DNA of 43,314 bases from an uncultured Gardnerella sp. (GTDB taxonomy: Bacteria > Actinomycetota > Actinomycetes > Actinomycetales > Bifidobacteriaceae). Below, piece after piece: positions 10,751-18,149 of this stretch (positions within the stretch are counted from its first letter, which is position 1; each line of letters begins with the position of its first letter). A program made the translations under genes and the position numbers. Under the pieces are notes generated by a model. It was given only the letters and a program-made list of their open reading frames with translations. It was not told where the DNA came from and did no database searches. The stretch spans positions 1 through 43,314 of the forward strand of contig CAMYPN010000004.1 of assembly GCA_947292085.1 (NCBI GenBank), written 5' to 3'.

Positions 10751-10829
10751 TGAAATGCAGTTAGTGGGTATTTAATAACGGCTTGTGGATAGAAAATTTA
10801 TGATTTGCAAAAATTTGGTGGTGCGATTA

Positions 10830-11351
10830 ATGGACGCAAAAGAAAATAAATCTCATCATAATCATAAACACTTCGATTTGATAATTTACGCGGTTGTGTT
10901 TGTTGGAGGAATTTTTGGAGTACTAGTTCGTACTGGTATTTCTGCTTTTTCGCGCATTATTCACACTTCTGAAGGTCATTCTCTTATATTCGGTCATATT
11001 ACTTTAGGCACTTTTATTTCAAATATGCTTGCATGCTTTATTTTTGCTGCAGTAAGTTCGCTGGTAGTTGCAATAGCATCTTCTAGGCGCAAAGAATTAT
11101 GCAAATATGCGTTGGGAACGGGTTTTTGCGGCGGATTGTCAACAATGTCTACTTTTGCTTTTGAAGGTATGGCTTCTCTTATTTTTCCGTGTGGTATATT
11201 TGCTTTGCTTCTTATGATATTGTCAATTGTTTTAGGTGTTTTTAGCGCTTTAGCAGGAAGTTTATTAGGTAGCAGTATTGCCGAAAAAATTAGCTTAAAA
11301 CGCAAGGAAAATATTGATGAGAATAGTATGACTTCCGAGGCGGTGAAATAG
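10830..11351 (+). CDS. crcB: Fluoride efflux transporter CrcB/Fluc, first subunit
   Basis: Small membrane protein of the Fluc family, which exports fluoride as a dual-topology dimer or heterodimer. Family marks: GGIFGVLVRTGIS in the first helix, LGTFISNMLACF (the conserved Asn in helix 2) and GTGFCGGLSTMSTFAFEG (the GGxTTFSTF-type break in helix 3). Four membrane segments are apparent, then a basic tail. The frame opens at GTG 10785, but ATG 10830 fits the family better, leaves a short His/Lys-rich N-terminus and has GGTGGT upstream. Its end overlaps the second crcB by one base (TAGTG). Two adjacent crcB genes usually encode a heterodimer. Confidence 0.85.
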   Translation: MDAKENKSHHNHKHFDLIIYAVVFVGGIFGVLVRTGISAFSRIIHTSEGHSLIFGHITLGTFISNMLACFIFAAVSSLVVAIASSRRKELCKYALGTGFCGGLSTMSTFAFEGMASLIFPCGIFALLLMILSIVLGVFSALAGSLLGSSIAEKISLKRKENIDENSMTSEAVK

Positions 11352-11767
11352 TGGAAACTTGTATTTTGCCTATACTAATTCCATGCGTGTGTGGTGGACT
11401 TGGAGCAGTATGCAGATGCGCTGTTACTCGCGGAATTTCAAATATTTGGAAACGTAATTTTCCTATTGCGACGCTTATTATAAATGCGTTTGCTTCTTTT
11501 GTTATGGGAGCAGTAATGTTTGCTTCGCAATGTTTAATATATGATTTTGTTCCTTTGCGCGGATTGTCTTTATGCGCGATAACTGGATTTTTGGGTGGAT
11601 TTTCTACTTTTTCTACAGCAATTTTTGAGGGCGTTGAGTTTATGCAAAAGAAAGATATAAGAAATTGCATTAAGATTCTCAGTTTGGAATTATTTATACC
11701 GTTATTCTGTGCTTTGGCTGGGTTTGTGTCGGTTCAACTGTTTATATTCTCTATTGCAAGAATATAG
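11351..11767 (+). CDS. crcB: Fluoride efflux transporter CrcB/Fluc, second subunit
   Basis: The 138-residue partner of the preceding protein. It repeats the same marks: CGGLGAVCRCAVTRGIS in helix 1, TLIINAFASFVMG with the conserved Asn, and ITGFLGGFSTFSTAIFEG in helix 3. There are four hydrophobic segments. The GTG start overlaps the stop codon of the first subunit, so the two are almost certainly translated together. The upstream region shows no recognisable fluoride riboswitch. Together with the ClC gene downstream it forms a three-gene halide-transport group. Confidence 0.87.
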   Translation: METCILPILIPCVCGGLGAVCRCAVTRGISNIWKRNFPIATLIINAFASFVMGAVMFASQCLIYDFVPLRGLSLCAITGFLGGFSTFSTAIFEGVEFMQKKDIRNCIKILSLELFIPLFCALAGFVSVQLFIFSIARI

Positions 11768-11823
11768 CGTTTTTCATCTTCGAAGTTTATTGATTAGAGA
11801 TCAGAGTGAATAAGGATCGATTT

Positions 11824-13182
11824 GTGATTTTAAAAAGCATGAATAACGTTTTACGTGCAGTTTCCGCTCGTTTTAGGGAAACTTTTAGGCTTCTTCGCTG
11901 GAAAAAAGTGTGTGCTGGGGCTCTTGTTGGTATTATTTCTGGTGCTTTAGTAGTTTTGTACCGTCTTGGCATTGAGTATGGTACTGATTTTGCTCTTTGG
12001 GCGTATGTGAAAATTCAAACGTACTGGCTTTGGGTAGTACTGTGCATTGTAGGAGCAGTGTTTATTGGTTTGTTCATTGGTTGGATGAGCAGGCGTGAAA
12101 GCATGGCTTCAGGAAGTGGAATTCCGCAGGTTGTTGGTTATGAAAAACACGGCCTTGATATGAAATGGAACACTATTCTACCAGTTCGTTTTGTTGGTGG
12201 TTTGCTTGGTTCTTTATTTGGTTTATCTCTTGGACGTGAAGGCCCATCTATTCAGATTGGAGCTTGCGGTGGTCAAATGCTTTCGCGAGTTTTGCGAGGT
12301 AAGAAGACTTACGGCGATGAGAATGAACATTATATGGTAACTGCTGGTGCAGCTGCTGGTCTTTCTGCAGCGTTTAGCGCACCGCTTTCTGGTCTTATGT
12401 TTGCTTTGGAGGAAGTTAGGCACAGTCTTTCTTCTACTGTGCTTATTACAGCAGCTACTGCATCTTTATGTGCTGATTTTATTGCTCAGACTTGTTTAGG
12501 TCTTAAACCGGTTTTAGATTTTGGTATTATTCCAGATTTGCCTATTGAACTTCATTGGTGGCTTATACCTTTAGGTATTTTTTCCGGAATAGTTGGTTCT
12601 TTGATGAACCGTTCTCTTCTTGGATTGCAAACTTTGTATAAGCATTTGCCTTCTTGGATGCCAGTTTCGCTAGCCTGCTTAATAGCAATTCCAGTAGGTT
12701 TGTTCTTGCCGGAAGTGCTTGGAGGTGGAGCCAATCTTATACGTATTTCTGAATATGGAAGAATTAGCATACTGTTTTTGTGCGTACTGTTTGTTGCAAA
12801 AATGATTTTTACTTCTACTAGCTTTGGCTGTGGTGCTCCTGGCGGAATTTTCATGCCAATTCTTTCAGTTGGTGCTCTTGCTGGCGGCGTTGCTGCTCGT
12901 GCTATTACGGATACGTCAATATTTGGGGTTGATAAAAAGTTTATTGCAGTGTTTGCGGTTTGCGTTATGGCAGGAACATTGTCTGCTTCCGTTAAAGCAC
13001 CATTGACATCTATTCTGCTTACTGTTGAAATGTCAGGAACGTTACTTCATACTTTGCCGGTTGCTGCATCAGCGTTTATAGCTTTACTCGTGTCTGATAT
13101 GCTGCGCACTAAGCCTATTTATGGTGAATTGCTTAATCGTTATATGAAAGATCATGGTGATCTTGTAGTCACAAGCAAGTAA
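11824..13182 (+). CDS. ClC family chloride/proton antiporter
   Basis: Polytopic membrane transporter. The ClC selectivity and gating motifs are intact: SGSGIPQV (Ser and filter), LGREGPSIQIGA (external gating Glu), APLSGLMFALEEVRH (the internal Glu that marks proton-coupled antiporters rather than channels), SFGCGAPGGIFMPILSVGALAG (GxFxP) and a Tyr in KPIYGELLNR. The filter Ser and Tyr argue for chloride rather than the fluoride-specific ClC-F subgroup. No C-terminal CBS domains are present. GTG 11824 follows AAGGA (11812-11816) at a good distance; an in-frame GTG at 11806 is an alternative. It lies about 55 bases after the crcB pair and is likely cotranscribed. Confidence 0.88.
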   Translation: MILKSMNNVLRAVSARFRETFRLLRWKKVCAGALVGIISGALVVLYRLGIEYGTDFALWAYVKIQTYWLWVVLCIVGAVFIGLFIGWMSRRESMASGSGIPQVVGYEKHGLDMKWNTILPVRFVGGLLGSLFGLSLGREGPSIQIGACGGQMLSRVLRGKKTYGDENEHYMVTAGAAAGLSAAFSAPLSGLMFALEEVRHSLSSTVLITAATASLCADFIAQTCLGLKPVLDFGIIPDLPIELHWWLIPLGIFSGIVGSLMNRSLLGLQTLYKHLPSWMPVSLACLIAIPVGLFLPEVLGGGANLIRISEYGRISILFLCVLFVAKMIFTSTSFGCGAPGGIFMPILSVGALAGGVAARAITDTSIFGVDKKFIAVFAVCVMAGTLSASVKAPLTSILLTVEMSGTLLHTLPVAASAFIALLVSDMLRTKPIYGELLNRYMKDHGDLVVTSK

Positions 13183-13265
13183 TGTGCATAACTTTTTGGC
13201 ATAATTTCAACCTTTATTGAGGCTGTATCCACATTAGTAAAAAACTATTGCAATGATTTAGTGTT

Positions 13266-14372
13266 ATGCGTTTCAATAGGCGCATGAATGTTAATACTGA
13301 TACACGAAGTGATTTGCCTGTTCAACAGCGTAGGCAAATATATACCTACCCTCCGCAGCTTTCGCAGAGTAAAGATATTAGAACTCAAAATGTTGGTAGT
13401 GAGATTGCTGTAAAAAATACTGCTGTAACTTCTTGCATAAACGCTGATAGTGCGTTTGAAAATACATTTTCAAAATATGAGGATGTAAATGATGCGAAAG
13501 ATTTTATTACAGATTCATATGAATCTTATGAGGAAAAAGATCTTAAAGAATTTCCTCATAATATAGTAGTTGGTTCTGCTGCTTGCGATGGTATAGGCTT
13601 AAGTACCACTCTATCCATGCTCGCAAAATATTTAGCAGATCAAGATTTAAGTGTTGCATTAATTGATGCCGATATGGATAACGGTGGCATAGATGTTTTA
13701 TTAGGTCTTGAATCTGATGAAGGTAGAAGACTGCAAGAAGTAGAAGCACCATTGGGACGTTGCGATGGCAATGTTTTGAAACATGAAATTCTGCACTGGG
13801 ATGGTGTGGACGTGTTGGCTTATGCTCCTTGGCATGGAGATGCTCCTAAACCGTGGGTTGTTGAAGCTGCTATACGCGCACTCGCAGATGTTTGTGATGT
13901 TGTGATTATAGACATAGGTTCTGGTGCTGCAGCAAGGAAACTACTAGAAAATACTCCTATGCTTTCTTTAGTTCCAACAATTTTTGCTACTGAACTTTCT
14001 GTATTGTCATTAGCTAGACTTCGTATGCATTTAAAAAGATTATCCGAAGAAAATGAACTATTCTCTGATGAAGCTAATTTAACTGTTATTGGATTAGATC
14101 CTAGAGGTCTTTCATCTAGAGCAGCAGTGCTGAATACAAATGAAGTAGCTGAATATTTAGAAACTTCAGTATCTGGAAGAGTAGTTCATAACTCAAAACT
14201 ATATGCAGATATTATTGGCGGATACGGCATCAAATGTATACCAAAATCTTCAGAAGAAGCAATGAGACAGTTGTATGAGTGGCTTTTTGGAGATCAGAAA
14301 GCAAATACTTCTCGACGTTATCGTCGTCACGCAACAAAGTCAAAGGGGAATCATGCTATTAAAAGATTTTGA
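13266..14372 (+). CDS. TadZ/Ssd-like MinD-ParA superfamily ATPase of the pilus locus
   Basis: Predicted localisation factor for the Tad/Flp pilus, like CpaE/TadZ and the actinobacterial septum-site-determining protein that precedes TadA. The first ~95 residues are hydrophilic and variable. The MinD-like domain follows: NIVVGSAACDGIGLSTTLSMLAKYLADQDLSVALIDADMDNGGIDVLLGLE. The usual deviant Walker A KGGxGKTT is degenerate (CDGIGLSTT, both lysines gone), as known for atypical TadZ ATPases. DVVIIDIGS is the Walker B-like strand. The 3' end overlaps tadA by 20 bases. The start is uncertain because no strong Shine-Dalgarno is visible. Confidence 0.75.
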   Translation: MRFNRRMNVNTDTRSDLPVQQRRQIYTYPPQLSQSKDIRTQNVGSEIAVKNTAVTSCINADSAFENTFSKYEDVNDAKDFITDSYESYEEKDLKEFPHNIVVGSAACDGIGLSTTLSMLAKYLADQDLSVALIDADMDNGGIDVLLGLESDEGRRLQEVEAPLGRCDGNVLKHEILHWDGVDVLAYAPWHGDAPKPWVVEAAIRALADVCDVVIIDIGSGAAARKLLENTPMLSLVPTIFATELSVLSLARLRMHLKRLSEENELFSDEANLTVIGLDPRGLSSRAAVLNTNEVAEYLETSVSGRVVHNSKLYADIIGGYGIKCIPKSSEEAMRQLYEWLFGDQKANTSRRYRRHATKSKGNHAIKRF

Positions 14373-15459
14373 TCGAGCAAAAATTGAAGCACAATCATGC
14401 TATGAAAAAAGGAAATGCGATATAGATTTTGGAATATTGCAAAATTTTGCAGAAAACTGTTCAGTAACAGATATGGTGGTTACGGAAGATGGTCGCGTTT
14501 GGGTAGATAAAGGTGAAGGTCTTAAAGAAAAAAGTACAAGAGTACCTTTAAGTAATCCTTCTGTTTTGCGAGAGTATTCAGTTTGGCTGTGTGCGCAATT
14601 AGGTAAACGTTTAGACGACGCATGTCCTATTGCAGACGCTTCTAGTGAATCAGGTATACGAATTCATGCAGTTATATCTCCAATTGTGTCTAAAGGGGCT
14701 GCACTATCTATACGATTTCCAGCATTGCAACATTACGATTTAGCTACATTAAGTGATATAGGAATGATGCCAAAAGAAATCCTATTAGTGTTGGAAAAAC
14801 TTGTAAAAATGCGGGCAAATATACTTATTACGGGTAGCACAGGATCTGGAAAAACAACGTTGATGAAAGCGCTACTTGCTGCTGCGAATGCTCAAGATCG
14901 CATTGTGTCTGTAGAAGAGGTAAGAGAATTAGGGAATATTGCAGTTCATCACGTGTCATTAAGTGTGCGAGAAGCAAATGTAGAAGGTGCTGGGGCTGTA
15001 GGATTGCCGCAGCTAGTGAAAGCAACTTTGCGAATGAGACCAGACAGAATCATACTAGGCGAATGTAGAGGCGAAGAGATAGCAGATTTGCTTAGAGTTT
15101 TCACATCTGGTCATCATGGTGGAATGACAACTTTACATGCTGATGAGGTTGATAGAGTACCAGCAAGACTTATGGCATTAGGTTTACTTGCTGGGCTCAA
15201 GCCAGAAGCATTGTGTTCTTTAGCTGCAGGAGCTTTTGATGTGGTTATTCACGTCCAACGAGAACTTGACGGTAAACGTTATATACGTGAATTGGGAGTA
15301 TTGCAATCTATAAACGGCGGTGAAGTATTGAAAGGAATTTCAATACTGAGAGTAAATAAGGATTCTAAACATATGAGTATAGAAATTTTTCCGGAATGGA
15401 ACATTTTTGCAAAAAAATGGGGTTTGTGTAAATCTTCCAACTCAGTTTGCAAAGTATGA
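14353..15459 (+). CDS. tadA: TadA/CpaF-type secretion ATPase for Flp pilus assembly
   Basis: Hexameric type II/IV secretion-family ATPase that powers pilus assembly at the inner face of the membrane. Walker A is GSTGSGKT (161-168), the Asp-box region is IVSVEEVRELG, Walker B is MRPDRIILGECRGEE, and the His box is GMTTLHADEVDRVPARL. The ATG at 14353 is chosen because AAAGGGG (14342-14348) lies upstream; the frame extends farther 5' but overlaps tadZ and has no signal. At 368 residues it is shorter than proteobacterial TadA, as is usual for the actinobacterial form. Confidence 0.92.
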   Translation: MLLKDFDRAKIEAQSCYEKRKCDIDFGILQNFAENCSVTDMVVTEDGRVWVDKGEGLKEKSTRVPLSNPSVLREYSVWLCAQLGKRLDDACPIADASSESGIRIHAVISPIVSKGAALSIRFPALQHYDLATLSDIGMMPKEILLVLEKLVKMRANILITGSTGSGKTTLMKALLAAANAQDRIVSVEEVRELGNIAVHHVSLSVREANVEGAGAVGLPQLVKATLRMRPDRIILGECRGEEIADLLRVFTSGHHGGMTTLHADEVDRVPARLMALGLLAGLKPEALCSLAAGAFDVVIHVQRELDGKRYIRELGVLQSINGGEVLKGISILRVNKDSKHMSIEIFPEWNIFAKKWGLCKSSNSVCKV

Positions 15460-15488
15460 AATAGTGTGAGAGAAAATGCGGGGAGAAT

Positions 15489-16133
15489 ATGGATATTGAA
15501 GAAGCACTTGCTGCTTTAGTTGCAGCGTTAAGATCTGGGGCTTCATTTGAAACGATTATGCAAAGAGAACAAGTTGAAGAGAGTGGAGAGAAAAAAATAG
15601 TTATTTTACGAAATAAAAATTTTTCGCAAAATAATTTAAAAACGCGTGTAAAAAAGTGTAATTGTAATTCAGTAAGCACTGTTTCTATTCAAAAGTGGTT
15701 AGAAAAACGATGCCTTAGTGAATATAAGAAAATTAACGCTAAAAAACGTTCTGTGATTGAGAAAAATATTCGTGAAGTTTCAGAAAATTTAATGGCTGCA
15801 TACACTTTGAGCAATACTCTTGGCTGCGCAATTGCAGAGTGCGTAGAAGCAACTATGTCATCTTATCACGCAAAACGTAGGGCAGAAGATTTGCGTGCAG
15901 ACGTTGCGGCTATGCCACAAGCAACTATTAAATTACTTTCTGCGCTGCCGGCATTAGCTTTAGTTGCTGGAGAATTCTTAGGTGGTCATCCTGTGAATAT
16001 GTTGATAACAAATTCTTACGGTTGGGTGCTTCTTGCAATTGGATTATCTTGCTACGGTTTTGGGGTTTTGTGGATAAAAACAATTATTCGTTCTTCTAGG
16101 AACGCAATGTTAAAAGCAGTATCGGGGGTGTGA
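15489..16133 (+). CDS. TadB-like type II secretion F-domain membrane protein
   Basis: Predicted membrane platform protein of the pilus machine. The N-terminal ~90 residues are soluble and basic and begin EEALAALVAALRSGASFETIM, like half of a T2SSF cytoplasmic helix bundle. Then come AYTLSNTLGCAIAECVEATMSSYHAKRRAEDLRADVAAMPQATIKLLSALPALALVAGEFLG and a second hydrophobic segment near the C-terminus, the two-helix hairpin typical of TadB. GGGGAG at 15480-15485 precedes the ATG. It is followed two bases later by the TadC-like gene. Confidence 0.75.
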   Translation: MDIEEALAALVAALRSGASFETIMQREQVEESGEKKIVILRNKNFSQNNLKTRVKKCNCNSVSTVSIQKWLEKRCLSEYKKINAKKRSVIEKNIREVSENLMAAYTLSNTLGCAIAECVEATMSSYHAKRRAEDLRADVAAMPQATIKLLSALPALALVAGEFLGGHPVNMLITNSYGWVLLAIGLSCYGFGVLWIKTIIRSSRNAMLKAVSGV

Positions 16134-16134
16134 T

Positions 16135-16749
16135 TTGGAATATTTACATCAACTATGGCTTATTTTTCCATTTTTTATGATTTTTGTATGGCAGTGCTGC
16201 AATGTTAGTGAAGAAGCGTGTGCTTTAGGTGAGCGCTCGCTGTTGCCATTGCAAAGAATGAGTTTAAAGTATGAAAGAAGATGCAGTAATTCAGAAGATA
16301 TTGACCCAATTCTAGGACTGCATATGATTATGGTTGCGCTTCGAAGTGGGGTGTCTATTCCACGAGCATTAAACACTGTTGGAGCTGCTATGCCTGGAGG
16401 AAGAGGTTTGTGGATGGAATCTGTTTCTAAAGCGCTTCTTTCTGGATGCACATGGCGTGAAGCTTGGTCTGCTCCGTACAGTGTTGATTATTCTACTAAA
16501 AGCGGAAGCAACTCTTTGATGCTGTCCCACTGGCTTTTTACTTCTTTGGAAGAATCGTGGTGTTGCGGTGCTTCTCCAGTTCCTGTGCTTCGCGCTCTTA
16601 CAAATAATTATGAGCAAAGTTTGCGTAATGTTGCTAGGCAAGAAACCGCAAGATTATCAGTGCGTTTGCTGCTGCCAGTTGGTTTGTGTTTTCTTCCAGC
16701 TTTTCTTTGCATAGGTATTTTGCCAACAATAGTTTCAATGGTTCGTTAA
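16135..16749 (+). CDS. TadC-like type II secretion F-domain membrane protein
   Basis: The partner platform protein. A hydrophobic N-terminal helix is followed by DPILGLHMIMVALRSGVSIPRALNTVGAAMPGGRGLWMESVSKALLSGCTWREAW, the T2SSF repeat (ALRSGxSIPRAL). NVARQETARLSVRLLLPVGLCFLPAFLCIGILPTIVSMV forms the conserved C-terminal transmembrane hairpin. The likely TTG start at 16135 is preceded by GGGGGTG (16124-16130). Family length and order TadA-TadB-TadC support the call. Confidence 0.75.
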   Translation: MEYLHQLWLIFPFFMIFVWQCCNVSEEACALGERSLLPLQRMSLKYERRCSNSEDIDPILGLHMIMVALRSGVSIPRALNTVGAAMPGGRGLWMESVSKALLSGCTWREAWSAPYSVDYSTKSGSNSLMLSHWLFTSLEESWCCGASPVPVLRALTNNYEQSLRNVARQETARLSVRLLLPVGLCFLPAFLCIGILPTIVSMVR

Positions 16750-16879
16750 TTTTTTAATTAATTTGTTGGGAATATTCTACATTTCCGCATAATGCCGCCG
16801 TTTTTGCGGTGTTTATAGCCTGTATCCACAATGCATATTTTTTCTTTGTAAGAGATTGCATTGTTGCAAAAATAGTTTT

Positions 16880-16896
16880 ATCCGAAAATTTCGGAT
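16880..16896. promoter_or_regulatory. Perfect palindrome upstream of the pilin gene
   Basis: ATCCGAAAATTTCGGAT is a 17-base perfect palindrome about 26 bases before the pilin ATG. A second inverted repeat, TTGCA-TTGT-TGCAA, lies at 16856-16869. Position fits an operator or a 5'-end hairpin of the pilin transcript; the regulator is unknown. Confidence 0.45.
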
Positions 16897-16922
16897 GCCT
16901 TAAATTGAAAGGTGGATTAATT

Positions 16923-17198
16923 ATGGTTGGGATTGCACAAGAGTTGTCGTCTCGTTGCATTGTTGTTGGGATGCAATGCAACGAACGACTTATCGCAGCC
17001 GAACAGGCTGTAGAAAAGTGGCATGCGAAGCTAATCAAATTAACTCATAAAAGTGACGAAGGTGCAGTAACAGCAGAATATGCTGTTGTACTTATTGCTG
17101 CTACTGGTTTTGCTGCGCTTCTAGTCGCTATTTTGAAATCAGATGATATTCGCAAAACGCTTACTGATGTAGTGAAAAAAGCGCTCAAAATTAGCTAA
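16923..17198 (+). CDS. Flp-type pilin precursor (DUF4244-like)
   Basis: A 91-residue probable major pilin. A long cytoplasmic leader ends SDEG47, followed by AVTAEYAVVLIAATGFAALLVAIL, the class III/Flp pattern: cleavage after Gly, Glu at +5, Tyr at +6, then a hydrophobic helix. The short basic C-terminus is typical of Flp pilins. ATG 16923 is preceded by AAAGGTGG (16908-16915). It lies 173 bases after the TadC-like gene with its own upstream palindromes, so it may have a separate promoter, as expected for an abundant structural subunit. Confidence 0.85.
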   Translation: MVGIAQELSSRCIVVGMQCNERLIAAEQAVEKWHAKLIKLTHKSDEGAVTAEYAVVLIAATGFAALLVAILKSDDIRKTLTDVVKKALKIS

Positions 17199-17242
17199 TA
17201 AATCGTAAGAAAATTGTATTAGTTTTATGAAATGAGCCTATT

Positions 17243-17644
17243 ATGCAAAATCGGTTGTTAGAAAATGTGCAGAAGTATCTGAAATATAATCTTAAGCACA
17301 ATAATTTAAAAGCTTTTGATGACGGTGCTGTAACTGCAGAATTTTCTGTTGTTCTTCCAGCTGTTGTACTTCTTGCGCTTGTACTATTTGGTGTTGGTAG
17401 AGCTGTTGTATGCAGTATGAATTGTCACGATGCTGCAGCTCAAGTGGCATATTATATTGTTACTCATCGCAATACTCGTGATGTTAATAATATTGTTACT
17501 AAAGTAGCTGGTCCGGGCGCTTCTGTGCGTGTGACTAAAAACAATAATTTTGCAGATATTGTTGTACGTTGTCAGGTGTTCCCAGATCCTTTGCATATTC
17601 TTCCTACTGTTGTTGAAAGTAGAATATCGCAGGTAGTGTCATGA
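17243..17644 (+). CDS. TadE-like minor pilin
   Basis: A 133-residue pseudopilin. The motif DDG28 followed by AVTAEFSVVLPAVVLLALVLFGVGRAVV has cleavage Gly, Glu at +5 and Phe at +6, then a hydrophobic helix. The remaining ~75 residues form a small extracytoplasmic domain with two cysteines, HDAAAQVAYYIVTHRN and VVRCQVFPDP. It ends with a four-base overlap (ATGA) with the next gene, implying coupled translation. Confidence 0.82.
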   Translation: MQNRLLENVQKYLKYNLKHNNLKAFDDGAVTAEFSVVLPAVVLLALVLFGVGRAVVCSMNCHDAAAQVAYYIVTHRNTRDVNNIVTKVAGPGASVRVTKNNNFADIVVRCQVFPDPLHILPTVVESRISQVVS

Positions 17645-18048
17645 AGCATTCGCTGCAGTGTAACCGTTTTGCTATTTTATTTCGACGCGCATGTAAGAAA
17701 GCAGATTGCGGCGCTGGCACAATGCTTGGCATTATGCTAGTGCTAGCAATCTGCGCTATGCTAACGTTTTCGGCAGTTTTAGGATCAGTTTTAATTGCAA
17801 AACATCGCGCTCACGCTGTTGCAAGCGTTGCTGCTCTTTCTGGTGCAGCTACTTTGCAACGTGCGGAAGGTGATGCGTGTGATGTTGTCGCAAGTACAGT
17901 AAGTGCTAATAATGCGATAATGGAATCCTGCAAAATTATTAATGATGATGTTACCGTGAAAGTTAGTGTTCCTTTAAATCTTCCGTTTGCTAGTAACGTA
18001 AGTGTAATAGTGCGTGCAGGTTTAGAAGATTGCGCAAAAGTTCGGTAA
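17641..18048 (+). CDS. TadE/Rv3654c-like pseudopilin, helicase/secretion-neighbourhood type
   Basis: A 135-residue protein with one N-terminal membrane helix (AGTMLGIMLVLAICAMLTFSAVLGSVLIAKHRAHAVASVAALSGA). It matches the actinobacterial TadE-like proteins that close Ssd-Tad operons. The segment DCGAG-TMLG resembles a prepilin cleavage site but lacks the Glu at +5, so processing or incorporation may differ from its two neighbours. The A-rich helix followed by AALSGAATLQRAEGDAC is typical of the family. It is coupled to the previous gene and is the last gene of the locus. Confidence 0.75.
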   Translation: MKHSLQCNRFAILFRRACKKADCGAGTMLGIMLVLAICAMLTFSAVLGSVLIAKHRAHAVASVAALSGAATLQRAEGDACDVVASTVSANNAIMESCKIINDDVTVKVSVPLNLPFASNVSVIVRAGLEDCAKVR

Positions 18049-18149
18049 ATTTTGTAACTTGAAGTTCGTCAGCTTTCAAGGCAAAGGATACTGCTAATCT
18101 GGAGTAAGTTATATTGGGGAAATAGTTAGGTGGCGGTAGGTTAGAAATC

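Noticed and set aside
10751..10829. Fluoride riboswitch before crcB
   Set aside because: No match to the crcB-motif consensus could be recognised by eye.
18049..18149. Possible SRP RNA (ffs) upstream of dnaX
   Set aside because: The conserved SRP core (GGTCAGGxCCGGAAGGAAGCAGC-like) is not present in the 100-base gap.
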